From JBOGJG01 sp050747825 (GTDB lineage: Bacteria; Acidobacteriota; UBA6911; RPQK01; JBOGJG01), in assembly GCA_050747825.1 (NCBI GenBank), contig JBOGJG010000314.1:1-29979 (forward strand): a DNA stretch of 29,979 nt, written 5' to 3'. The stretch's first letter is position 1; the number at the start of each line of letters is the position of its first letter. A program made the translations under genes and the position numbers. The notes beneath the pieces are model-generated. The model made no database searches and was not told the origin of the DNA. It saw only the letters and a program-made list of their open reading frames with translations. Positions 8,548-17,673 of this stretch are shown piece after piece.

Positions 8548-11500
8548 ATGCGAATTTCGTTTCGATCCAAACGGTCTATCGGAGTGTTCTTCGGCCAATT
8601 CTTGCTGCTAACCACAGCGCTTTTGGGACAGGCCACCATCACCGGCTCCCTTCGGGGTACGGTCCGCGATGCCTCTGGCGCCAGCGTGCCGGGAGCAGAT
8701 GTCACGTTGGTCAACACGGCGACCGGCCGCTCTCAGTCGGCGGTCACCAGTGAAACCGGCTTTTACAATATTGCCGCCGTGCCTGGGGGTGTTTATGAGA
8801 TCAGAGTGACCTTGCCCGGGTTTGCCACTCACGTTGCCCCGGGCGTGAAAATCGACTCGGCGGAGGTCGTCACCCATAATGTCGTTCTTCAGGTCGGCGA
8901 GGTAGCCACAGAGGTGATGGTTGAAGCAGAACCCGTGAAGGTGAATACCGCAACGGGTGAGATCAGTGGTGTCATCTCGCAAGAGCAGGTGGAGAACCTG
9001 CAGTTGAACGGCCGGAATTTCCTGGGTCTGCTCATGCTGGAGGCGGGAGTCAACAATGTCCGTGGAGCGAACCAGTTCGGCGGGGGCGGCCTCACGACGG
9101 AGGTGCAGGCGTCCGTGAACGGTCTGGGCCGTGAGATGAACAACTACACGATCGACGGCGGATGGAACATGAATACGGGCAATATGGTCAATGTGGATGT
9201 CACACCACCGCTGGACTCCATCCAGGAAGTCAAAGTGGTTACGAACAGCTTCAGCGCGCGCTACGGCATCAGCGGTTCAGCCAACGTGATGGTGGAAACT
9301 AGATCCGGCACTCAGGCATTCCACGGTTCAGTCTACGAGTTCGTTCGCAATGATGTCTTCGACGCGCGCAACGTCTTCAGCCCGGAAAAGACTTCTCTTC
9401 GCTTCAACAATTTCGGATACAGCATCGGCGGCCCGGTTTTTATCCCGGGTGTTTACAACGAAAGTAAGGACAAGACCTTCTTTTTCTGGAACCATGAGTT
9501 CCGGAGAGTCCGTCAGGGCGGGACTCTGTTGGGAGCAACTCCCACCTCCGCGATGCGAAGCGGCGACTTCACTCCGGATGGGGTGTGGGTGGACGAAGCC
9601 CCCGTGGATCCCGAGACAGGTGAACCTTTCCCTGGCAATCGGATACCACAGGAGCGCATGGATCCAAACGCGCTCCTGCTGTTGGATCAGATCTATCCGG
9701 CGCCCAACCGGCCGGCCAGCGAGGGTTTCCTCAACTTCATCAACACGGGAAGCGACAAAACCGACCAGGATAACGAGGTCATCCGGGTCGACCACTACAT
9801 CAGCGATCGGCTGAACATCATGGCGCGTTACTTGCAGGAGGACGTGATGAATGAGCCGCCGGCCATGACCTGGGGCGCCAATCCTTTCCCCACGTTGGGT
9901 CAGACCATCGACACCTTCGGGAAGAACGCCATGATTCGAGCGACCATGACGCTGAACCCGACTACCATTAACACCCTGGGTGTGACCAGCGCGCAAACGG
10001 TCGTGTACCTTCTGCCGCAGGGCGCATGGCACCGGCCGTCCGGATTGAATCTGAATCATCCCTTTCCGAATGCGGACGATCGCTTTAACCGAATTCCGCA
10101 AGTGTCTTTTGCAGGTGGCTGGTCTGGATTCGGCGTACACCCCTTCCCCCTGGACCACGCCTCTGATCTCGAAAACGTGATCTCGGATGACTTTTCTACG
10201 ACCGTGGGCAATCACGTCCTGGAAATGGGGGGCTTCTTCATTTTCGGCACCAAGCGCCAGGATCTCTTCTCCCAGACCAACGGGACCTACTTTTTCAGCG
10301 GCAAGTTTAGCGGAGATCCGATTGCCGATTACCTGCTGGGTCTTTCTTCGTCCTTTTTCCAGCACAACAATTACCCGCGCGGTTACCACCATTACCGCCA
10401 CACTGAGATCTATTTTCAAGACGACTGGAAGTTCAATTCTCGGCTGTCGCTCAACCTGGGGATCCGTTACCACTGGGTTCCGCCCGATTTTGAAGAGGGC
10501 AACCGGGTTTCCAATTTCGATCTATTCGGCCGCTTCAACCCCTATGATCCTGCCAAAGCGCCGATCATCACGGACTCGGGTGTGCTGATTGAAACCCCGA
10601 ATTACGATCCTCTAAACGGAATCGCCGTGGCCGGACGCAACGGCGTTCCCCGCGGCTTTTCTGACAGCGACCAACACTTTTTCGGGCCGCGGATCGGGTT
10701 TGCCGTGGATCTGACCGGGGATGGGAGAACGGCGCTGCGAGGAGGGTACGGCCTGGGTTATTTCCGAATCCCGTTCCGGGCTTACAATGCCCTGAATAAC
10801 CCGCCGTTTGGTGACTCGCTGTCCTTTCTGGATGCGCCTTTCAGCGACCCGGCTGCCGGCGCTGCAGCTCCACGAGGAGCACCGGTGATCACCAGTATCG
10901 ACTGGAATTATCGACCTTCGGCCATCCATACCTATAACCTCAGTGTCGAACACCAACGCTGGGATACGGTCTGGACCGTCCGCTACGCCGGAAGCCAGAG
11001 CCGAAATCTCTCCTACCGCATGGACTGGAACTACCCCCTGGCCCCAGAGGGATTCGACTTCGACCCCCGTCTGAACCGATTCGAAATCAACGCCAACGCC
11101 ATTCGGCCTTTCGTGGGTTACGCCGGGATTGTGTTTGATCAATGGGGAGGAAATGCCAACTACAACTCCTTCCAATTCCAAGCCAGGAAGCCGATCGGCC
11201 GCTACTTGGGTTACACGGTCGCCTACACGTGGGGACACGCCCTCTCCGACGTGGGAAATCGGGGCTTTGATTTCCGGTTTCAGACAGGGAGCATTCAGGA
11301 TCCGTTCAACCGAGCTGCCGAATATGGCCCGACCAGTATTGACCGCCGTCACATGCTGACCTTCAGTTACATGCTGAACGTTCCGGGATTTCAGAATATC
11401 AGGAATGCGGTGGTTCGCAACGTCCTGGGAGGCTGGCAGCTCACGGGTATCACGACGGCTTACAGCGGATTCCCGATCTCACCCGGCCTGGCCACGGGCC

Positions 11501-11853
11501 AAAACGGCCTGGCTCAACGTCCCCACCTGGTAGGGGATCCCAACACCGGTCCCAAAAGGAGAGAGCAATGGTTCAACACTGCTGCGTTTGCCGAGCCAGC
11601 GCCCGGGTTTTTCGGCAATTCGGGTAACGGGACCATCCTGACTCCCGGTGAATTTACCTGGCACATGGCACTCTACAAAAACTTCGACATAACGGAAGAC
11701 GTGAGGCTGCAGTTCCGGTCCGAGTTCTTCAACATCTTCAATCACACGAACTTTTTTGGCGTGAACGCATCCCTGGGTTCCGGCGCCTACGGTCAGGTGA
11801 CCAGCGCTCAAGATCCGCGCATTATCCAGTTCGGATTTCGTCTGGATTTCTAA
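8548..11853 (+). CDS. TonB-dependent receptor, Oar-like, with carboxypeptidase-regulatory-like domain
   Basis: This 1101-residue outer-membrane protein has a signal segment at about 10-29 (IGVFFGQFLLLTTALLGQA). A carboxypeptidase-regulatory-like beta-sandwich spans 30-115 (GSLRGTVRDASGASVPGADV, then TGFYNIAAVPGGVYEIRV). The plug region spans about 120-250 (QLNGRNFLGLLMLEAGV; NYTIDGG; VKVVTNSFSARYG), and a large barrel ends in IQFGFRLDF with the C-terminal Phe typical of barrel insertion. The motif LQFRSEFFNIFNHTNF near the end is typical of Acidobacteriota receptors. These proteins take up large ligands, presumably oligomers, using TonB energy; the ligand is unknown. ATG 8548 follows GGGGGAGAAG; an upstream GTG at 8503 falls in the hairpin and is less likely. 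The GWxTD gene follows after 25 bases. Confidence 0.95.
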   Translation: MRISFRSKRSIGVFFGQFLLLTTALLGQATITGSLRGTVRDASGASVPGADVTLVNTATGRSQSAVTSETGFYNIAAVPGGVYEIRVTLPGFATHVAPGVKIDSAEVVTHNVVLQVGEVATEVMVEAEPVKVNTATGEISGVISQEQVENLQLNGRNFLGLLMLEAGVNNVRGANQFGGGGLTTEVQASVNGLGREMNNYTIDGGWNMNTGNMVNVDVTPPLDSIQEVKVVTNSFSARYGISGSANVMVETRSGTQAFHGSVYEFVRNDVFDARNVFSPEKTSLRFNNFGYSIGGPVFIPGVYNESKDKTFFFWNHEFRRVRQGGTLLGATPTSAMRSGDFTPDGVWVDEAPVDPETGEPFPGNRIPQERMDPNALLLLDQIYPAPNRPASEGFLNFINTGSDKTDQDNEVIRVDHYISDRLNIMARYLQEDVMNEPPAMTWGANPFPTLGQTIDTFGKNAMIRATMTLNPTTINTLGVTSAQTVVYLLPQGAWHRPSGLNLNHPFPNADDRFNRIPQVSFAGGWSGFGVHPFPLDHASDLENVISDDFSTTVGNHVLEMGGFFIFGTKRQDLFSQTNGTYFFSGKFSGDPIADYLLGLSSSFFQHNNYPRGYHHYRHTEIYFQDDWKFNSRLSLNLGIRYHWVPPDFEEGNRVSNFDLFGRFNPYDPAKAPIITDSGVLIETPNYDPLNGIAVAGRNGVPRGFSDSDQHFFGPRIGFAVDLTGDGRTALRGGYGLGYFRIPFRAYNALNNPPFGDSLSFLDAPFSDPAAGAAAPRGAPVITSIDWNYRPSAIHTYNLSVEHQRWDTVWTVRYAGSQSRNLSYRMDWNYPLAPEGFDFDPRLNRFEINANAIRPFVGYAGIVFDQWGGNANYNSFQFQARKPIGRYLGYTVAYTWGHALSDVGNRGFDFRFQTGSIQDPFNRAAEYGPTSIDRRHMLTFSYMLNVPGFQNIRNAVVRNVLGGWQLTGITTAYSGFPISPGLATGQNGLAQRPHLVGDPNTGPKRREQWFNTAAFAEPAPGFFGNSGNGTILTPGEFTWHMALYKNFDITEDVRLQFRSEFFNIFNHTNFFGVNASLGSGAYGQVTSAQDPRIIQFGFRLDF

Positions 11854-11878
11854 GCGGAGGATATACCGGTAAGCCGTT

Positions 11879-13516
11879 GTGAGCGCTTCAAACAAAGTTC
11901 ATTTGCGAGCTTTTTTTCTGCTGGCCTTCCTCCTCTGCGCTCCGGCGCCGGTTTGGCCGGCAGGCCAGGGATCGACCGTCGCCCAAGAGGAGAGCGAAGA
12001 TTATTTTCGAAAATGGCTTGAGGAGGATGTAGATTACATCATTACCTCTGAAGAGAAGAGTGTTTTCAAAAGTCTGACCACCCCCGAGGAAAAAGAGCGG
12101 TTCATCGAACAGTTCTGGCGGCGCCGCGACCCGGATCCTTTGACGTCGACCAATGAATTCAAGGAGGAGCATTATCGCCGCATCGCTTACGCCAACGAAA
12201 AGTTCAGGAGCGGCATTGCGGGTTGGAGGACCGACCGCGGCCGTATTTACATCATCCACGGTCCTCCCGATGAGATCGAGCGCCATCCTTCAGGAGGGCG
12301 ATACCGGCGGCCGCTGAGCGAAGGTGGGGGGAGCACCTTGACTTATCCCTTCGAGATGTGGCGCTATCGGCACATCGAAGGCTTGGGTCAGAATATCGAA
12401 CTCGAATTCGTGGATCCCACCTGGGCGGGAGAATTTCATCTGGCGCTCGACCCGTCTGAGAAGGACGCACTCTTACACGTTCCCACTGTGGGGCTGACAC
12501 TGGCTGAGGAACTGGGTATGGCCGACAAGGTCGAGCGGCCGTTTTTCAGTCCGGGAAACCGCGAACACTACCCGCTGATGGCCCGGCGTGCCCAGGACAA
12601 TCCGTTCTTACGATATGAGAGGCTGGCCAATGTCCAGCGGACGCAGGAAATCAAATACAAGGATTTGCAGGAAGCGGTAAAGGTCAACATTTCCTTCAGT
12701 GAGCTTCCCTTCGAGGCACGGGCGGACTACTTCAAGCTGAATGGAAACCAGGTGCTTGTTCCCGTTACCGTCCAGATGGATAACATGAATTTGGCATTCA
12801 AGGAGGAGAATGGGCTTCGGATTGCGCGCATGGCCATTTATGGGCTCGGCACGACGATCACCCAGCGAGTGGTATCCGAGTTTGAAGACGAAGTCGTCAC
12901 AGCCTATCGACCCCAGGACTTCGAGCAAGGCTTGCACGGCAAATCCATTTATCAAAAGATCCTCAGGCTGGAGCCGTCGGTGCGGTGCCGGATCGACCTC
13001 GTGATCAAGGATATCCACAGCGGGAAGATCGGTGTGATCCGAAAGGCTATTGCTCCGCCGAGTTTTGCGGCGCAAACTCTGTCCACCAGCTCCCTGCTCG
13101 TCACTGACTATTTGCGTGTCCTGGACCATGCGCCCGACGGCCCGCAAATGTTTGTCCTGGGGGACGTCCGAGTGCGGCCCAGTATTGACCGGGAGTTTTC
13201 CTTCGGCAGTTCCATAGCCACTTACCTGCAGGTTTATGACTTCGCGATCGACCCGAGCACAGGAACTCCCTGGCTGGAGGTCCGTTATCGGATCTCCAGA
13301 GGGGAAGACCTGCTCCTGGAGCTAATCGATGAACGGGGGGAATCCGTTCAGTACTTTTCCGATGAGCGCATCGTCCTGGTCCGTAAGCTTCCGGTGGAAG
13401 GTCTCGAACCGGGCCGCTATCGGGTCGAAGTTGAGGTGCGGGATCGCATAGCAGAGCGCACCGTCCGCGCCGGGGATGATTTTACCTTCTCGAGCCCACA
13501 AATGTCCCGGCGCTGA
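11879..13516 (+). CDS. GWxTD domain-containing exported protein
   Basis: The product has 545 residues with an N-terminal signal segment (LRAFFLLAFLLCAPAPVWPAG). The GWxTD domain is clear: FIEQFWRRRDPDPLTSTNEF, HYRRIAYANEKF, then GWRTDRGRIYIIHGPPDEIE with the name-giving motif at 115-119, followed by MWRYRHIEG and VDPTWAGEFHL. The remaining ~350 residues are beta-rich with no family I recognise. These proteins are common in Acidobacteriota and Bacteroidota, are predicted exported, and have no assigned biochemical role. The GTG start at 11879 is the first possible start after an in-frame stop; the nearest GGAGG is 18 bases away, so initiation may depend on coupling to the receptor gene. Its stop lies only seven bases from the convergent GMC gene stop. 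Confidence 0.9.
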   Translation: MSASNKVHLRAFFLLAFLLCAPAPVWPAGQGSTVAQEESEDYFRKWLEEDVDYIITSEEKSVFKSLTTPEEKERFIEQFWRRRDPDPLTSTNEFKEEHYRRIAYANEKFRSGIAGWRTDRGRIYIIHGPPDEIERHPSGGRYRRPLSEGGGSTLTYPFEMWRYRHIEGLGQNIELEFVDPTWAGEFHLALDPSEKDALLHVPTVGLTLAEELGMADKVERPFFSPGNREHYPLMARRAQDNPFLRYERLANVQRTQEIKYKDLQEAVKVNISFSELPFEARADYFKLNGNQVLVPVTVQMDNMNLAFKEENGLRIARMAIYGLGTTITQRVVSEFEDEVVTAYRPQDFEQGLHGKSIYQKILRLEPSVRCRIDLVIKDIHSGKIGVIRKAIAPPSFAAQTLSTSSLLVTDYLRVLDHAPDGPQMFVLGDVRVRPSIDREFSFGSSIATYLQVYDFAIDPSTGTPWLEVRYRISRGEDLLLELIDERGESVQYFSDERIVLVRKLPVEGLEPGRYRVEVEVRDRIAERTVRAGDDFTFSSPQMSRR

Positions 13517-13523
13517 TCGCAAA

Positions 13524-15065
13524 CTACAAATTGCCTTTCCTTCTCTCCTCGACTATGTGTCGTGCACTGCGTTTCGCGAGGGCCATGATGGTGAGTGTTG
13601 GATTCTTTTCCGGGAAGGTCACAAAACAGCTTCCGTCTATGACAAACAGATTCGGAACTTCGTGGCTCTGACAAAACGGGTTCAATACCGAGGTTTTAGG
13701 ATCCTTCCCCATGCGACAGGTTCCCACTTCATGGCTGGCAAATCCGGCAATGTCTTGCTGGGATTTAAACAAGAGTTCCACACCCGCGGTGCGATAAATT
13801 TCTTCCACGTGGGCAATCATGTCTTTATAAAGGGCCCGATCGCTGTCACAGAACTCGAAATGAACGACAGGGATCGGGATTCGAAAATTGTCCACGTGAT
13901 TGGGATTGACCGTTACCCGGTTTTCCCACCGGGCCAGCACTTTTCCATAGGCATTCATCTGCAGGAGGGCAGGATAAAGCCGCTTGACCTCTTTTTTGAA
14001 TCCTGTTCCAAAGCCGGGTAGCCGGTGGGCATGATGGGGATACATAAAACTTGCCGTCTGGATTTGGACTCCGAACCCTCCTTTATAACCGGTGGTTCCC
14101 CGCAGATGATTAAAACGGGGAATATAGGAATGGTCAGTGGCACCATCGTTGTTGACGGGAACGGTCCCCACCAGACTCTCCAGGTAGCCAAAAAACGATG
14201 CTACGCTGTGCCCATGAAAGTAACGTCCCACATGGTCATTGGAGTTACCCAGTCCGTTCGGGTAGAGCTCGCAGGTGGAATTAAGAAGCAAGCGAGCCGA
14301 CTCCACCGTCGAGCAGCTCACCACAATGACCTGTGCGTATACTTTTTCTTCTTTTCCCGTCTCACGGTCAACGAAGGAGACACCTGCGGCCTTCCCTTCC
14401 TTGTCGACAAAGATGCGCCGGGCCAGCGCATTCATGCGGAGACGCAGGGTGCCTGTTTTCAGCGCCTTCGGGATCAGAGAATTGGCACTGGTGAAGATGG
14501 CGCCAATATCACAGATATCCATGCAATGCCCGCAATAGTGACACGACGGACGGCTGTCGTAGGGGCGCGTCAGCAGAGCTTTCCGTGTGGGGATCACACG
14601 AATTCCCAGCCTTTGACAGGACTTCTGGGCAATGACCTCCGAACATCGAAAATTGGGGGGCGGAGCCAGAAACTCTCCGTCGGGCAAGACGGCCAGCCCT
14701 TCTGGTGTTCCACATACACCTATCGTTTTTTCTACGGAGGAATAAAATGGGGCCAGTTCGTCATAAGTGAGAGGCCAATTCTCTTCGATATCGTTGACTG
14801 ATTTTTCCTGAAAGTCATCAGCTGAAAATCGAAATGAGTTGGCATTCCAATGGACGGTGCGCCCACCCAAGACGCGAATCCGATCGGCGGAAATTCTGTC
14901 TCCTTGGTATTCAATCGATTGGCGGATATCGTCCGGATAGAGCAACCCCTGGCGTTCTTCAAAAGACTTGCGATGAGGAAGCTCCCAGGGCCATCGGTGG
15001 GTTGGAAGTTCGGAAGGATGAACCTCGCGCCCAGCTTCAAGCAAAATGATGCGGGCACCTACTTC
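13524..15065 (-). pseudogene. GMC oxidoreductase, C-terminal 94% (separated from its start by a transposon)
   Basis: This segment contributes residues 29-541 of a glucose-methanol-choline oxidoreductase of the gluconate-2-dehydrogenase type. It opens inside the FAD-binding strand (EVGARIILLEAGREV). It continues with VLGGRTVHWNANSFRF, the Cys-rich CHYCGHCMDICDIGA, and the C-terminal GMC signature SHEVGTCRMGKDP, NLFVIDGSCF, NPTLTIMALAKR. The nucleotide-binding GxGxxG is missing here but is at 18515-18606 beyond the inserted element. The open frame happens to continue upstream into the transposon as far as 15599, but those extra codons are antisense to the DUF4338 gene and are not a real N-terminus. 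The first eight bases (15058-15065) are the target duplication. The intact enzyme would oxidise an alcohol or sugar using FAD in the periplasm. Confidence 0.9.
15058..15065. repeat. Left target-site duplication of the transposon
   Basis: CCTACTTC immediately precedes the left inverted repeat and is repeated exactly at 18515-18522 after the right one. Eight bases is the duplication length known for the IS66 family. Confidence 0.95.
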
Positions 15066-15091
15066 GTGTCCTTTCGGCAAGGGTGCGTGAC
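15066..15091 (+). repeat. Left terminal inverted repeat
   Basis: It begins GTGTCCTTTCGGCAAG and matches the reverse complement of 18489-18514 at 25 of 26 positions; the one difference is G versus C at position 17. Confidence 0.95.
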
Positions 15092-15257
15092 TCTTGCGGA
15101 ATCTTCCGATATAGCTGGTAATTTTGGCGTTCCGGGCCGCCTGTTGCTCTACTGAGCGCTGTCTGTCGTCTTTCGCCTCATTTTTTCTTGTCAACCCAAA
15201 AAACTGCTGGACAAATTCATTGCGGTTTGCCAAGATCAGCTTGGAGGTAATCAAGGC

Positions 15258-16169
15258 ATGAGGATGAAAGCCCCGGAGCGGGATGTGGAGATCTCGGCCT
15301 TCTGCGGCAGCCCCGTCAGCGGGGAGGAAGCCGAGATGGTCCGCGAGATCGTGGAAGACTGTCGTCTTTCTCGCACGGAGTTGGCCGCGACGGTCTGTGA
15401 GCTGTTGGATTGGAGGCGTCCCAGCGGGCGCCTCAAGCGCCAGGAGGCTGTGAGCTGGCTGGAGAACATGGAAGCCTTGGGCTGGTGGCGCCTGCCCCTG
15501 GAGAAGTTGCGCGTCTATCGAACCCCTCGCTCTGGAGTCCGACTCAGTCCGGGCGGTGAGCCGGGCCAGGCGATCGTGAGCCGACTGCGAGAGGTCCAAC
15601 CGGTTGAGTTAGCCCTGGTGCAGGACCGAGCCGAACTTCACAGGTGGAAGGAGCTGATCTCGCGCTACCACTATCTCGGGCACCGGGTTCCTTTCGGAGC
15701 GGCCCTGCGCTACTTCATCCAGATCACGGTCCAGGGTGAGCCGACCCTGGCCGGCTGCCTGCAGTTTTCCAGCCCGGCCTGGCGGCTCCAGGCGCGCGAT
15801 CAATGGATCGGCTGGAGCGAAGAGCGCCGGCGCGAGCAACTGCAGCACATTGTGACGAATAGCCGATTCCTCCTTTTGCCTTGGGTCCAGATCCAGTATT
15901 TGGCCAGTCACGTGCTCTCCCGGATTCCGGTGCGACTGCCTCAAGACTGGGAGAGGATCTATGGGGTGCGGCCGCTGCTCGTGGAGAGCTTTGTCCAGGA
16001 GCCGCGGACCGGCACTTGTTACCGGGCGGCCAACTGGATCTGCCTGGGGCGGACCCAGGGCCGGGGACGCCTGGATCGAGAACATCGCCGCGAGCAGCCG
16101 GTGAAAAGCATTTGGGTCTATCTGCTCCAGGGGCAGGCTCGAGAGCAATTGCGAGGAGAAGCGAAGTGA
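15258..16169 (+). CDS. DUF4338 / DruA-family protein
   Basis: The 303-residue protein carries the DUF4338 domain, the family that includes DruA of the Druantia anti-phage system. Family motifs seen are RYHYLGH (136-142), LRYFIQI (150-156), LAGCLQFSSPAWR (164-176), RDQWIGW (180-186), NSRFLLLPWVQI (201-212), LASHVLSR (215-222), DWERIYG (230-236), GTCYRAANWICLG (252-264) and TQGRG (266-270). The N-terminal ~110 residues are helical and less conserved. The biochemical activity of DUF4338 is not established; conserved Arg, His and Trp residues would suit nucleic-acid handling, but that is inference. ATG 15258 has GGAGG ten bases upstream. The stop overlaps the next start (GTGA, 16166-16169). Other Druantia genes (druB-E) are absent, so this is a solitary homologue as transposon cargo or an accessory transposition factor. 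Confidence 0.88.
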   Translation: MRMKAPERDVEISAFCGSPVSGEEAEMVREIVEDCRLSRTELAATVCELLDWRRPSGRLKRQEAVSWLENMEALGWWRLPLEKLRVYRTPRSGVRLSPGGEPGQAIVSRLREVQPVELALVQDRAELHRWKELISRYHYLGHRVPFGAALRYFIQITVQGEPTLAGCLQFSSPAWRLQARDQWIGWSEERRREQLQHIVTNSRFLLLPWVQIQYLASHVLSRIPVRLPQDWERIYGVRPLLVESFVQEPRTGTCYRAANWICLGRTQGRGRLDREHRREQPVKSIWVYLLQGQAREQLRGEAK

Positions 16170-16414
16170 AACACCTGGAACGATTCCTCAAGCATCAGAA
16201 GGTCCTGGATCTGTGGGAGCAGCACCGGGAAGCCATGGACGCTCAGAACCGAGCCGGTCACCAGACGATCGACATCGATCCGGAACTGCGGGAGGCCATG
16301 ATTCATTATCTGGACGATCTACAGCAGATCATGCGCGAAGCCGAGACCAATCCCGAGGTGAGACAGGAGTTGGAGCAAGCCGGCTTCCAGGCTATGTCGA
16401 GGATAACCAGCTGA
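16166..16414 (+). CDS. Small acidic helical protein coupled to the DUF4338 gene
   Basis: I do not recognise this 82-residue protein (starts MKHLERFLKHQKVLDLWEQH). It is rich in Glu, Gln and Leu, with no membrane segment, no cysteines and a predicted all-helical character. The GTG start at 16166 shares four bases (GTGA) with the stop of the DUF4338 gene, and AGGAG lies about seven bases upstream, both signs of translational coupling. tnpC begins 27 bases after its stop. Position suggests a partner of the DUF4338 protein or an accessory transposition factor; function is unknown. The open frame extends upstream to 15881, but that part only shadows the DUF4338 gene. Confidence 0.7.
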   Translation: MKHLERFLKHQKVLDLWEQHREAMDAQNRAGHQTIDIDPELREAMIHYLDDLQQIMREAETNPEVRQELEQAGFQAMSRITS

Positions 16415-16441
16415 AGATCCGATACGAGAAGAAGAGGCGCC

Positions 16442-17673
16442 GTGACGGACGCAGCTGAAGCACTGGTTCAAAAGCACGGCACCACTTGGGAGGAGATCGA
16501 GTCGGTCAAAGCACAGCTTCTGAGCCGGGATCTTCCGGAATCGAGGCAGCCACGGGCCGGCCTGATGCTGAGCATGCTGCAAGAGCTGATCCTCGAGACG
16601 GCGGAGCTGCGCATCCAGCTGGGTCGAACTCAGGGCCTCCTCTTCGGACCGAGCACGGAGAAGAAAAAGAAGAAAAAGCGCTCCGAACAGTCTCCCACAC
16701 CGCCCCAAGGCGCCGCTTCCTCTCCGCCACCGTCCGAAGAGGCCGCCTCCTCTTCGGAAGCGTCCACCCGGGAACCCGAGAAGGGACCCGCCCCCGGACA
16801 TGGGCGGCTGCCGGCGGAAGCGTATTCCGGGGCCCAGCCCTGCACCTGTGAGCACCCCCAGTACTCGGCCGGGGATCGCTGCCCCCATTGCGGGGGCACC
16901 CTGCGAGCGCAAAAGCCCTCCATTGAGATCCGAATTACAGGCGCACCGCCCCTGACGGCCACCCGCTGCGAACTGGAGCGACTGCGCTGCGATACCTGCG
17001 GTTGGGTCGTGACGGCTCCGATGCCGCCCGAAGCGCCCCTCGCCCAATATGACTCCAGCGCCGTCTCCATGATGGGCCTGTCGAAGTACGGCTTGGGCCT
17101 GCCCTTTTATCGGATGGCCCGGCTGCAAGAGGCGCTGCTGGAGAAAATCGGGCGGATCTACCACTGGGAACGCGAGTGGAAGGACCTGGATCCCGAGGCG
17201 CGACTGGAGCACCATCGCCGGCACAGTCTGCCTCTGCTGGAACAGATTAAGGATTCTCTGCAAGCCGGTCTCGAAGCCCGTGTGATCGAGCCCAACGGCA
17301 GTCTGGGCAAGGCAGCCGCCTACTTCCTGAACCACTGGGAGGGGGATTGACCGGCTTTTGCCGGATTCCAGGCGCTCCGCTGGATAACGGCGCCTCCGAA
17401 AGGGCGCTGAAGCTGTGTATTTTAAATCGGAAAAATGCCTACTTCTTTAAAACCAATCGAGGAGCCAAAGTGGGGGATGGCTGGATGAGCCTGATAAAAA
17501 CGGCCGGATCCGCCGGGGTCGATCCCTTTCACTACCTCACCTTTCTACAAGAAAACGCCCGCGCCCTTGGGTCCACACCGGTCGACTTTCTGCCCTGGAA
17601 GGTCCAGCTGCCGGATCAGAGCTCGATGTCAACCGCTCCGAGGGAAGAGGTCTCCACAGTTCCCCCAGGGTAG
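16442..17673 (+). pseudogene. tnpC: IS66 transposase TnpC, catalytic core deleted and frameshifted
   Basis: The first 302 codons (GTG 16442 to TGA 17350) carry a leucine-rich helical N-terminus, a Lys run (76-79 and flanking), a low-complexity Pro/Ser/Glu linker, the zinc finger CPHCGG (147-152) and the IS66 start motif RCDTCGWVVTAPMP, followed by LSKYGLGLPFYRMARLQ (to residue 229). The protein then jumps straight to EALLEKIGRIYHWEREWKDL, which in IS66 transposases lies far downstream, so roughly 150-200 residues with the first catalytic acidic residues are missing. At about 17343-17350 a one-base frameshift separates HWEG from LTGFCRIPGAPLDNGASERALK, which keeps the third catalytic Glu, and the DPFHYLTFLQE tail. 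The product cannot be an active DDE transposase. The 3' end overlaps tnpB by 137 bases on the opposite strand. Confidence 0.88.

Noticed and set aside
9328..10473. Long minus-strand open frame opposite the TonB receptor gene
   Set aside because: Shadow of a strongly supported gene, with no recognisable domain and no ribosome site.
15066..15599. N-terminal extension of the GMC frame giving a 691-residue minus-strand protein
   Set aside because: The extra codons are transposon DNA read antisense to the DUF4338 gene; the real N-terminus with GxGxxG is at 18515-18606.
15258..16414. A complete Druantia defence system
   Set aside because: Only the DruA-family protein is present; no helicase-like DruE or other Druantia genes are visible in the window.
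16319..17335. 338-codon minus-strand open frame opposite tnpC
   Set aside because: Gly/Arg-rich shadow of the transposase linker region.
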